Source: Burkholderia sp. (GTDB taxonomy: Bacteria > Pseudomonadota > Gammaproteobacteria > Burkholderiales > Burkholderiaceae). Taken from it: a DNA stretch of 9,678 bases. The stretch lies in the NCBI GenBank assembly GCA_028292565.1, contig JAQGMD010000391.1:1-9678 (forward strand). Direction: 5' to 3'. Shown here in pieces: positions 1 to 6,721 of the stretch. Made by a program: the position numbers and the translations under genes. The notes beneath the pieces are model-generated. The model did no database searches. It worked only from the letters and a program-made list of their open reading frames with translations, and had not been told where the DNA came from. Numbering within the stretch: position 1 is the stretch's first letter; every line of letters begins with the position of its first letter.

Positions 1-85
1 CGGGCAGGATCTTGGCGGCATCGCAATCGAACGTCCGGTCGTAGTAGATGTTGGTGGCGAACTGTTCGTGGATTGTGTAGCTCAT
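1..85 (-). CDS. cheD: CheD, chemoreceptor glutamine deamidase (N-terminal fragment)
   Basis: Only the first 28 codons are in the window. They read MSYTIHEQFATNIYYDRTFD followed by CDAAKILP, and the gene runs off the left edge. The segment with Tyr-Tyr, then Phe-Asp-Cys-Asp-Ala-Ala-Lys-Ile-Leu-Pro, resembles the start of betaproteobacterial CheD as I remember it. CheD deamidates specific glutamines on methyl-accepting chemotaxis receptors, which tunes receptor signalling and creates methylation sites for CheR. The ATG at 85 lies 10 bases past the cheR stop, so the two are surely co-transcribed, and cheR-cheD is a common pairing. The catalytic Cys/His region lies outside the window and cannot be checked. 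Confidence 0.85.
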   Translation of the reverse strand, partial: MSYTIHEQFATNIYYDRTFDCDAAKILP

Positions 86-95
86 CGAATATTTC

Positions 96-968
96 TTAAC
101 TGCGCAGTGCGGACTGTTTGCTGCGTAATTCCAGTTCGTACACCGTCTTGCCCCTTAGCTTGAACGCATCCGAGACATACATGAAGTTCTCGGAGTGCCC
201 GGCAAACAGCAGCGCCTCAGGCTTCATCAATGGCACGAAGCGCGACAGGATCTTTCCCTGCGTCGGCTTGTCGAAATAAATCATCACATTGCGGCAGAAG
301 ATCGCGTCGAACGGCCCGCTCAGCGGCCAGCTGCCTGCCAGCAGGTTGAGCGGCTTGAATGTCACCATCTGCCGCAATTCGGGCCGCACCCGCACCAGCC
401 CTTCTTGCGCGCCCTTCCCCTTCAGGAAGAAGCGCTTCACCCGCTCCTGCGAAACCCGCTCGATCCGGTCTATTGGGTAGACGCCGTTGGCCGCGGTATT
501 CAGTACATTGGTATCGATATCGGTGGCAATCACGTGCGCCTGCGACGCCTGCGCTCCCAACGCCTCGCACAGTGTCATCGCAATCGAGTACGGCTCTTCG
601 CCGGTGGAGCTTGCGCAGCACCAGATCGTCACCGGCTCCTTGCTGTTGCGTACATGACTGGCGAGCAGCGGAAAATGGTGCTCTTCGCGAAAGAATGAGG
701 TCAGGTTGGTGGTCAGCGCATTGGTGAAAGCCTCCCACTCATCGCTTTCCGCCTTGTCTTCCAGCCCGTCCAGATAGCTCTGGAATGAGTGAAGACCAAT
801 GGCGCGCAAACGCCGCGCCAGGCGGCTATAGACCATCTCCTGCTTGCTTTCGGCCAGCGCAATGCCCGCGCGCTTGTAGATCAGCGCACGTACCCTGTCG
901 AAGTCGCGAGTCGTAAACTCGAACTCCTTTACCGTTTCCAGCTTGTTGTCTCTTACCGAAATCGCCAC
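96..968 (-). CDS. cheR: CheR, chemoreceptor glutamate O-methyltransferase
   Basis: This 290-residue protein has the usual CheR length. It transfers methyl groups from SAM to receptor glutamates during adaptation, opposing CheB. The helical N-terminal domain spans roughly residues 15-85, with the Arg-rich stretch SRLARRLRAIGL at 48-59. The catalytic domain follows: NLTSFFRE at 88-95, the SAM-binding loop ASSTGEEPYS at 119-128, the acidic ATDID at 148-152, LNLL at 207-210, FCRNVMIYF at 224-232 and the C-terminal GHSENF at 257-262. The start is a GTG at 968. No in-frame ATG occurs before residue 45, which would cut into the N-terminal domain, and a GGGAAAG purine run precedes the GTG. It sits 127 bases after cheW and 10 before cheD. 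Its usual neighbour, a receptor gene between cheW and cheR, is absent. Confidence 0.97.
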   Translation of the reverse strand: MAISVRDNKLETVKEFEFTTRDFDRVRALIYKRAGIALAESKQEMVYSRLARRLRAIGLHSFQSYLDGLEDKAESDEWEAFTNALTTNLTSFFREEHHFPLLASHVRNSKEPVTIWCCASSTGEEPYSIAMTLCEALGAQASQAHVIATDIDTNVLNTAANGVYPIDRIERVSQERVKRFFLKGKGAQEGLVRVRPELRQMVTFKPLNLLAGSWPLSGPFDAIFCRNVMIYFDKPTQGKILSRFVPLMKPEALLFAGHSENFMYVSDAFKLRGKTVYELELRSKQSALRS

Positions 969-1095
969 GCTATTCTTTCTTTCCCATGCCGGATCTACAC
1001 AAATTATGATCTGCCCGCATTAACGGCAATCGAAGAAACAGAGCGTCAATACCGCGCCAATTAGGAAACTCTGGTTGTGGCAGCGGAGTTGCTTC

Positions 1096-1605
1096 TCAGG
1101 CCGCGATCTTTTCGATCAAACCCATTTCGTCGCTCGACATCAGCCGGTCGATATCCACCAGGATTAACATGCGCTCATCCAGCGTACCCAGCCCAATCAG
1201 GTAATCCGTATTCAATACCGTCCCCATTTCCGGCGCCGGCTTGATCTGCTCGGGCGATAGCGTTGTCACATCCGACACACTATCGACCACCATCCCCACC
1301 ACACGGCCGCCGATATTCAGGATGATCACCACCGTGAACTGGTCATAGGTCGGCTCGCCGAGTTTGAATTTGATGCGCATGTCGACGATGGGCACGATGA
1401 TGCCGCGCAGGTTGACCACGCCCTTGATGAATTCGGGCGCATTCGCAATGCGGGTAACGTTTTCGTAGCCGCGGATTTCCTGCACCTTGAGGATGTGGAT
1501 GCCGTACTCTTCCTTGCCTAGCGTGAAAGCGAGGAACTCTTGGCCGGAGTCGTCGTGGCCGGATTTTTTTTCGGATGCGAATGTCATGTTCTGTGTCGTT
1601 TGCAT
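1096..1605 (-). CDS. cheW: CheW, chemotaxis coupling protein
   Basis: This 169-residue protein is a single CheW domain. CheW links CheA to the cytoplasmic tips of chemoreceptors in the polar array. After a polar, probably disordered first 20 residues, the two-barrel fold starts at [15 protein letters not shown] (24-38). The conserved VQEIRG (41-46), receptor- and kinase-contact segment [18 protein letters not shown] (60-77), [12 protein letters not shown] (102-113) and a C-terminal [10 protein letters not shown] (146-155) follow. I chose the ATG at 1605, which has AAGAGA about 7 bases upstream. The next Met (residue 7) has no purine-rich site before it. The gene follows cheA by 72 bases that are unusually AT-rich, and precedes cheR. 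Confidence 0.97.
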   Translation of the reverse strand: MQTTQNMTFASEKKSGHDDSGQEFLAFTLGKEEYGIHILKVQEIRGYENVTRIANAPEFIKGVVNLRGIIVPIVDMRIKFKLGEPTYDQFTVVIILNIGGRVVGMVVDSVSDVTTLSPEQIKPAPEMGTVLNTDYLIGLGTLDERMLILVDIDRLMSSDEMGLIEKIAA

Positions 1606-1677
1606 TTGGATTTGTCTCTTTCTAAGAAGTTATCAATTCTTCAATATTGATCTTCCGGTAAATGAGGGACTGAGCAT

Positions 1678-3777
1678 TCATCCTGTCTCACTTGCCAAAT
1701 GCTCAGTGGGCTGCCGGGTCGACCGCAGCAGTGCCGCGACATCGACAATCAATGAAACCCCGCCGTCTCCCATGATGGTTGCTCCGGAGATGCCCGCCAC
1801 CTTGCGGTAGTTTGATTCAAGGTTCTTCACCACCACCTGCTGTTGCCCCACCAGCTCATCGACAAACAGCGCCGCGTGCTTTCCTTCCGATTCGAGGATG
1901 ATGACGATGCCCTCCGAAGGATTGGTGTAACGCGGCGCGATGCCGAATATCAGGTACAGCGGAATCAGCGGCAAGTATTCGCCGCGCACCTTGACGACCC
2001 GGCCCTGGCCGCTGATTTCCTTCACATCCACCGGCGCCGGTTGCAGCGATTCGACCACATACCCCAACGGCAGGATGTAGATTTCATCGCCGACCCTCAC
2101 CGACATGCCGTCAAGGATTGCCAGCGTCAGCGGCAGTGCAATGGAAATCGTGGTGCCGAACCCCCGGGCCGAGCGGATGTCAACGCTACCTCCCATCGCG
2201 GCGATGTTACGCTTGACCACGTCCATGCCAACGCCGCGTCCGGAAACGTCTGTCACGATATCGGCCGTCGAGAAGCCTGGCGCAAATATCAGCTGCCACA
2301 CTTCGGCATCCGACATCGTCTCCGATGCGGGCAGGCCCCGCTGCTTTGCTTTCGCAAGGATTTTTTCGCGATTCAGGCCGCCACCATCATCGCTGACCTC
2401 GATCACGATGTTGCCGCCCTGATGACCAGCGGACAACGACAGCTTGCCCGACTCGTTCTTGCCGGCCGCCTGGCGCACTTCCGGCATCTCGATACCGTGG
2501 TCGATGCTGTTGCGCACCAGGTGCGTCAAAGGATCGACGATGCGTTCGATGAGCCCCTTGTCGAGCTCGGTGGCTGCGCCATGGGTAACAAATTCGATAC
2601 GTTTTCCCAGCTTGGCCGCGAGATCGCGCACCATGCGCGGGAAGCGGGAGAATACATAGTCCATCGGCATCATGCGGATGGTCATCACTGCTTCCTGCAG
2701 GTCGCGCGTGTTGCGGGTCAGCTGGCTCACACTGTTCAATAGCCGCTCGTGCGCCATCGGATCCAGCGAGCTGGTACGCTGCTCGATCATCGCCTGTGTA
2801 ATGACGAGTTCACCGACCAGGTTGATCAGCTGATCTACTTTCTCGATACCGACGCGTATCGATGACGATTCATGGTTGCTCGCTATCTTCTCGGCATCGC
2901 GCTTTTGGCCCGGCGACGGTTTCCTTTCCGCTGCAGGCGTCGACTCAACCGAGGCTTCCGCGTCGCGCGCGGCCTTCATGGCTTCCGGATCGAACGGCTC
3001 GAAAAAACCGTAGCCCTGCTCCGCTTGCCGGGCAGCCTTCTCAGCCGCCAGGGGCTCGAAGAACCCGTAACCTTGCGCCCTTTCCTGCGCAGCCTTCGCT
3101 TCCGCTGCGGACATCGCCGGCGCGGCTACTTCGGTTATCTTCAACTGATCGGCGTTGACGATGAATGAGCAGATGGCGATGATCTCATCGGCACTTTCGT
3201 TGCTGGCCAAGGTAAACACCGTCCCTTTGTCGCCCCGTGCATCGGTACTGACCTGCCCAAGCAATCCCAGCTCAGCACCCAGCGCCTCGACGTCGCGCGC
3301 AGGCAATCCAGGCAGCTCGACAAGATAGCGGCGCGTCAGGACAACCGCCTGCTTCGGAGCCGGCCGACCACAAGACGCCTGAGGCACCTCGCCCTGAGAC
3401 AACGACAACAGCGTCATCTGCACATCGCCAACCCGGTCTTGATCGACCGGCGTATGCAGGCGATGCCCATCCAGTTGCATCTTCAGGACATCTTTAGCCG
3501 CGAGGAATGCATCCACATGCCCCGCGGTCAACGCCATTTCATCTTTACGTATCCGGTCCAGCAGCGACTCGAGGACATGCGTAACCTCGGTCAACTCGGT
3601 GACGCCGAAGGTGCCCGCACCGCCTTTGATAGAATGCGCTGCACGAAAAATCGCGTTCAGGTCTTCCGTGTCCGGCGCCGATATATCAATCGCCAACAGC
3701 AGCTTTTCCATTTCTGCGAGAAGTTCTTCGGTTTCGTCGTAGAACACCTGGAAGAACTGGCTCATATCAATGGTCAT
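1678..3777 (-). CDS. cheA: CheA, chemotaxis sensor histidine kinase
   Basis: This 699-residue protein is a complete CheA. It autophosphorylates under receptor control and passes phosphate to CheY and CheB. The HPt (P1) domain is at about 1-110, with the phospho-acceptor His48 in FRAAHSIKGGAGTFG. A response-regulator-docking P2-like domain covers about 146-217. A long linker (218-300) carries two copies of GYGFFEP, at 236-242 and 255-261. The P3 dimerisation helices run about 305-375. The ATPase has an N box HLVRNSIDHGIE (419-430), G1 DDGGG (463-467), F box FAPGFST (498-504) and G2 GRGVGMD (513-519). A CheW-like P5 domain runs from about 555 to 685. The ATG at 3777 is preceded by GGAG with a 7-base gap, which favours it over Met5. 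The gene starts 30 bases after cheY. Confidence 0.98.
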   Translation of the reverse strand: MTIDMSQFFQVFYDETEELLAEMEKLLLAIDISAPDTEDLNAIFRAAHSIKGGAGTFGVTELTEVTHVLESLLDRIRKDEMALTAGHVDAFLAAKDVLKMQLDGHRLHTPVDQDRVGDVQMTLLSLSQGEVPQASCGRPAPKQAVVLTRRYLVELPGLPARDVEALGAELGLLGQVSTDARGDKGTVFTLASNESADEIIAICSFIVNADQLKITEVAAPAMSAAEAKAAQERAQGYGFFEPLAAEKAARQAEQGYGFFEPFDPEAMKAARDAEASVESTPAAERKPSPGQKRDAEKIASNHESSSIRVGIEKVDQLINLVGELVITQAMIEQRTSSLDPMAHERLLNSVSQLTRNTRDLQEAVMTIRMMPMDYVFSRFPRMVRDLAAKLGKRIEFVTHGAATELDKGLIERIVDPLTHLVRNSIDHGIEMPEVRQAAGKNESGKLSLSAGHQGGNIVIEVSDDGGGLNREKILAKAKQRGLPASETMSDAEVWQLIFAPGFSTADIVTDVSGRGVGMDVVKRNIAAMGGSVDIRSARGFGTTISIALPLTLAILDGMSVRVGDEIYILPLGYVVESLQPAPVDVKEISGQGRVVKVRGEYLPLIPLYLIFGIAPRYTNPSEGIVIILESEGKHAALFVDELVGQQQVVVKNLESNYRKVAGISGATIMGDGGVSLIVDVAALLRSTRQPTEHLASETG

Positions 3778-3807
3778 TGTGTGACTCCATACATGACTCC
3801 TCCGGTA

Positions 3808-4173
3808 TTAACCGATGACTTTCTTCACCACTTCGGTCAGCTTCTGCGGATCGAAGGGTTTGACCAGCCAACCGTTCGCGCCGGCCGCCCTGCCCTTCGA
3901 TTTCATCTCGTCGCTCGACTCTGTGGTCAGCATCAGGATCGGCACCTTCAGATACGTAGGGAGCTGGCGCAGGCACCTGATCAGAGCCAGCCCATCCATA
4001 CGCGGCATGTTCTGGTCGGTCAGCACCAGGTCGAACACCTGTGATTGCGCCTTCTCCAGGCCGTCCTGCCCGTCCACCGCCTCGGTCACCTGATAGCCTG
4101 CGGCACGCAGGCTGAACACCACCATCTGCCGCAGCGAGCCCGAGTCATCCACTGCCAGTATTGATTTCGCCAT
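3808..4173 (-). CDS. cheY: CheY-type single-domain response regulator
   Basis: This 121-residue receiver domain has no output domain. It is likely phosphorylated by the adjacent CheA and acts on the flagellar switch, or serves as a phosphate sink. Acidic-pocket residues Asp9 and Asp10 lie in LAVDDSGSLR, the phosphorylation site is Asp53 in VLTDQNMPRMDG, Thr83 is the conserved switch Thr, and Lys105 lies in GWLVKPF. Trp102 occupies the position of Escherichia coli CheY Tyr106. The frame is open upstream to 4269, but the ATG at 4173 is the start: it gives the canonical receiver N-terminus MAKSILAVDDS and has GGGAG 8 bases before it. It sits between the CheZ-like gene (41 bases) and cheA (30 bases). 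Many betaproteobacteria carry a second CheY elsewhere, so this may not be the main motor-binding copy. Confidence 0.94.
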   Translation of the reverse strand: MAKSILAVDDSGSLRQMVVFSLRAAGYQVTEAVDGQDGLEKAQSQVFDLVLTDQNMPRMDGLALIRCLRQLPTYLKVPILMLTTESSDEMKSKGRAAGANGWLVKPFDPQKLTEVVKKVIG

Positions 4174-4181
4174 CTTCGCTA

Positions 4182-4186
4182 CTCCC
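4182..4186 (-). promoter_or_regulatory. Ribosome binding site that fixes the cheY start
   Basis: GGGAG on the minus strand lies 8 bases before the ATG at 4173. It supports the short 121-residue CheY over the 153-residue reading from 4269, whose extra N-terminus is basic, has no receiver character and overlaps the upstream gene. Confidence 0.75.
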
Positions 4187-4214
4187 GCTCTATTCGTATT
4201 CCGCTCGTATTCAA

Positions 4215-4763
4215 TTAAAACAGCTCGACGTCGCCGCTTTCCATGTGCGTCTGGCTCACTGCCTTCCACAATTCGCAGTCGAGTTTTGCGCTTTGTTTCT
4301 CCAGCGCCTTATTGATGCCTTCGAGCGCCGTGATGATTCCGTCCGTATCGCTCTCCGCCAGTGCGGCAACGCCGCTCGTGCCTATAGCGTCCAGCACTTC
4401 GCGCATGCCATTAATGCGCGAAACCATACGCCCGCTCACCTGGCTGGTCATGTCCTCGAATTGCAATCCGGTGACCGCGGCATTCACATGCCTTTTTATC
4501 TCGGTGCGCCCGGCGTTCAGTTTCTCCACCATCTCGGGGGTCGGCGCGGCACCGGATAACAACACGTCCATCGCCTGCTGCTGCGCCTCGATCGCTGCAT
4601 GAATCGCCATGAAACTCGCACCGAGTTTTTCGATCGCGCCGCTCAATAGAAAACGCGATTGCGCCAGGTCGGCCTCGATCTCCGAGAAGTGCCGCGACCC
4701 ACTATCCGACAGGCTGGATAACAGGAGTCTCACCTGGGAGCCCAGCAAGGTCTCGCTAGTCAT
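4215..4763 (-). CDS. Helical chemotaxis protein, candidate remote CheZ-like CheY-P phosphatase
   Basis: This 182-residue protein is soluble, appears almost entirely helical, and has no signal peptide or membrane segment. I do not recognise it as a named gene. The striking segment is LQFEDMTSQVSGRM (100-113). It matches the spacing of the CheZ catalytic helix, whose E. coli form QDFQDLTGQ holds the essential Asp143 and Gln147. Here Asp104 and Gln108 would be the equivalents. The protein also ends in an acidic-hydrophobic tail, ESGDVELF (175-182), which recalls the C-terminal CheY-binding peptide of CheZ. The ATG at 4763 has AGGA 7 bases upstream. The gene lies 21 bases after motB and 41 before cheY, so it is made together with its presumed partner. 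Phosphatase activity is an inference. A non-enzymatic CheY-binding or array-associated coiled-coil protein is the alternative. Confidence 0.85.
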   Translation of the reverse strand: MTSETLLGSQVRLLLSSLSDSGSRHFSEIEADLAQSRFLLSGAIEKLGASFMAIHAAIEAQQQAMDVLLSGAAPTPEMVEKLNAGRTEIKRHVNAAVTGLQFEDMTSQVSGRMVSRINGMREVLDAIGTSGVAALAESDTDGIITALEGINKALEKQSAKLDCELWKAVSQTHMESGDVELF

Positions 4764-4784
4764 GAAAATGTCCTGTATCCAAAC

Positions 4785-5735
4785 TCATTTCGCGTGATCT
4801 GCACCGGCGCCTGTCAGCTGCTGCACCTGGGCCGCGTTCGTGACGTCCAGCGTCCCGCCGTCCCTCGACGCGTTCAGCTCCGCCTTCTTGTTCATCACAA
4901 TAATGCTGATGCGCCGATTCACCGGATTGACTGGATCTTCCTTGTCGAACAGCACGGCCGATGACAGCCCGACCACACGCAACACCTTCCCTTCGTCCAT
5001 CCCGCCCGCGATCAGTGCGCGGCGCGATGCGTTGGCGCGATCGGCCGACAGTTCCCAGTTGCTGTAGTATTTCTCGCCGCTGGCATAGGCGGTCGCGTCG
5101 GTGTGGCCAGAGAGACTGATGCGGTTCGGCATGTCATTCAGCGCATTGCCGATTTCATGCAGGATTTCAACCGTATAGGATTGCAGCTCGGCCTTCGCCA
5201 GCGCGAACATCGGACGATTCTTTTCATCCACGATCTGGATGCGCAAACCTTCGGAGGTAATGTCGAGCAGCAGCTGCCGCTTGAATTGTTTCAGTGTTGG
5301 CCTGGCGTCGATCGCCGCCTCGATCTTTTCCTTCAGTTGTTTCAGGCGGGCGGCTTCGGCGCGTTCGAGCGCGGCTTCCGCGGTCTGCATCGTGGCCGCA
5401 GTGAGGTTATACGTTTTCTTCGGCGACGGCTCGTCGCCATTCTTGATCTGGCCGTCCTTGCGCGTAAGGTCGCGACCGCCGCCCTGGATCACGCTCGAGC
5501 TATCGCCGCTACCGGACCCGCCCTGCATCGCCACCTTCAGCGGTGTCTGGAAGTATTCCGCGATGCCGTGCAGATCGCCTTTGGCGGTCGATCCCAGCAA
5601 CCACATCAGCAGGAAGAATGCCATCATCGCCGTCACGAAGTCGGCATAGGCGATCTTCCACGCGCCGCCGTGGTGACCGCTGCCGCCCTTCTTTTTCTTC
5701 TTTACGATGATGGGCCGTTGCCCTTCGTCCGCCAT
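4785..5735 (-). CDS. motB: MotB, peptidoglycan-anchored flagellar stator subunit
   Basis: This 316-residue protein has the classic MotB layout. A basic cytoplasmic head (residues 11-16, VKKKKK) is followed by one transmembrane helix at about 28-48 (IAYADFVTAMMAFFLLMWLL). Asp32 there is the proton-carrying aspartate, and its number matches E. coli MotB Asp32. An amphipathic plug-like segment, GIAEYFQTPLKVAM (57-70), follows, then a Gly/Ser-rich linker. The OmpA-like peptidoglycan-binding domain spans about 150-285, with SGHTDA (209-214), NWELSADRA (226-234) and NRRISI (273-278). MotB binds MotA to form the proton channel and clamps it to the cell wall. It starts 21 bases after motA, with GCGGAA as a weak ribosome site. 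Confidence 0.97.
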   Translation of the reverse strand: MADEGQRPIIVKKKKKGGSGHHGGAWKIAYADFVTAMMAFFLLMWLLGSTAKGDLHGIAEYFQTPLKVAMQGGSGSGDSSSVIQGGGRDLTRKDGQIKNGDEPSPKKTYNLTAATMQTAEAALERAEAARLKQLKEKIEAAIDARPTLKQFKRQLLLDITSEGLRIQIVDEKNRPMFALAKAELQSYTVEILHEIGNALNDMPNRISLSGHTDATAYASGEKYYSNWELSADRANASRRALIAGGMDEGKVLRVVGLSSAVLFDKEDPVNPVNRRISIIVMNKKAELNASRDGGTLDVTNAAQVQQLTGAGADHAK

Positions 5736-5756
5736 GTCGGTTCCGCTCTGTGTTGA

Positions 5757-6617
5757 CTACTTGGATTTGGATTGCTTGATGTGCTCTTCCAGCTCGGAGA
5801 ACGACGGACGCTCGGTAGAGAACAGCACCTTGCGGCCGAACTCCACTGCCAGCGCCGGCGCGTAACCGTTCAGGCTCGCCAGCAGGGTCACCTTGACGCA
5901 GTCGTACATCTTCGATGACTCATGCAGCTTTTGTTCCAGCAGGCTCGACAACGGGCCGACGAAGCCGTACGCCAGCAGAATGCCGAGGAAGGTGCCCACC
6001 AGCGCGTTGGCGATCAATATCCCCAGCTCAGCCGGCGGCAACCCCACCGATGCCATGGTGTGCACCACACCCATCACTGCCGCGACGATACCGAATGCGG
6101 GCAACGCATCGCCAACCCTGGCGATCACATGCGCGGGGATTTCGCCCTCGGCGTGATGTGTTTCGATTTCGTTATCCATCAGGTTCTCGATCTGGAACGC
6201 ATCCATGTTCCCCGACACCATGAGCCGCAGGTAGTCGGTCATGAATTCAACGATATGGTGGTCGGCGAGGATGGTCGGATACTTGTTGAAGATCGGGCTT
6301 TCTTCCGGACTTTCGACGTCGCCTTCAATCGACATCAGACCTTCCTTGCGCACCTTGCTCAGGATTTCAAACAGCAGGGTCATGAGCTCCATATAGAGCG
6401 CCTTGGTGTGCTTGGAGCCCTTCAAAAGGGTGGGCAGCGCTTTTAGCGTCGCCTTGATGGCCTTGCCATTATTTCCGACAAAGAACGAACCGAGCGCGGC
6501 GCCGCCGATCATCAGCAACTCCACCGGCTGTAACAACGACGCCAGGTGTCCTCCGGCGAGCGCAAAACCGCCAAAGACGGAACCGACGACGATGAGATAT
6601 CCAAGAATGACTAACAA
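5757..6617 (-). CDS. motA: MotA, proton-conducting flagellar stator subunit (TTG start)
   Basis: This 286-residue inner-membrane protein is the torque-generating half of the MotA-MotB stator. It has four hydrophobic helices: two near the N-terminus (about 2-22 and 32-50) and two near the C-terminus (about 170-192 and 200-222). The large cytoplasmic loop between the pairs holds Arg90 and Glu98, the rotor-contact charges. Pro173 (LPAFG) and Pro222 (GPL) sit at the same positions as the functional prolines of E. coli MotA. I place the start at the TTG at 6617. It gives MLVILGYLIVVGSVFGG, matching the known MotA N-terminus, and has GGAG 9 bases upstream. The frame stays open to another TTG at 6674, but that adds 19 residues absent from the family and has no ribosome site. 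It is the first gene after a sigma-28-type promoter. Confidence 0.95.
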   Translation of the reverse strand: MLVILGYLIVVGSVFGGFALAGGHLASLLQPVELLMIGGAALGSFFVGNNGKAIKATLKALPTLLKGSKHTKALYMELMTLLFEILSKVRKEGLMSIEGDVESPEESPIFNKYPTILADHHIVEFMTDYLRLMVSGNMDAFQIENLMDNEIETHHAEGEIPAHVIARVGDALPAFGIVAAVMGVVHTMASVGLPPAELGILIANALVGTFLGILLAYGFVGPLSSLLEQKLHESSKMYDCVKVTLLASLNGYAPALAVEFGRKVLFSTERPSFSELEEHIKQSKSK

Positions 6618-6626
6618 GGGCTTGTA

Positions 6627-6630
6627 CTCC
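6627..6630 (-). promoter_or_regulatory. Ribosome binding site that fixes the motA TTG start
   Basis: GGAG on the minus strand lies 9 bases before the TTG at 6617. There is no ATG or GTG near the expected MotA N-terminus, so this site together with family alignment decides the start. A TTG start usually lowers translation, which may limit stator production. Confidence 0.7.
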
Positions 6631-6689
6631 GGTGTTAAGTAGGGCCAGCGGATCTGGCCGGACAAACGCCCCAAAAAGGCTTGTAGTGA

Positions 6690-6716
6690 GTTACGACCGA
6701 AATGGAAAAAACTTGA
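6690..6716 (-). promoter_or_regulatory. Sigma-28 (FliA)-type promoter for the motA-che operon
   Basis: On the minus strand TCAAGTTT (6709-6716) is followed after 11 bases by GTCGTAAC (6690-6697). The FliA consensus is TAAAGTTT, 11 bases, then GCCGATAA. The -35 element matches 7 of 8 and the spacing is exact, but the -10 matches only about 4 of 8. The site falls in the 104-base gap between the methyltransferase stop and motA, roughly 70 bases before the motA start. In enteric bacteria the motAB-che genes are class III and FliA-dependent, so the location fits. Confidence 0.6.
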
Positions 6717-6721
6717 GGGGA

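Noticed and set aside
1020..1047. GCCGTTAA on the minus strand before cheR, considered as an internal sigma-28 promoter, with TTGACG nearby as a sigma-70 -35.
   Set aside because: No TCAAGTTT-like element lies 11-12 bases upstream, and TTGACG has no acceptable -10 at 16-18 bases. A single box is not enough.
1843..2742. A 299-codon plus-strand frame opposite cheA.
   Set aside because: It is a His/Arg/Gln-rich shadow of a certain gene in GC-rich DNA and has no motif of its own. The same applies to plus-strand frames at 3439-4044, 5103-5756 and 5922-6446.
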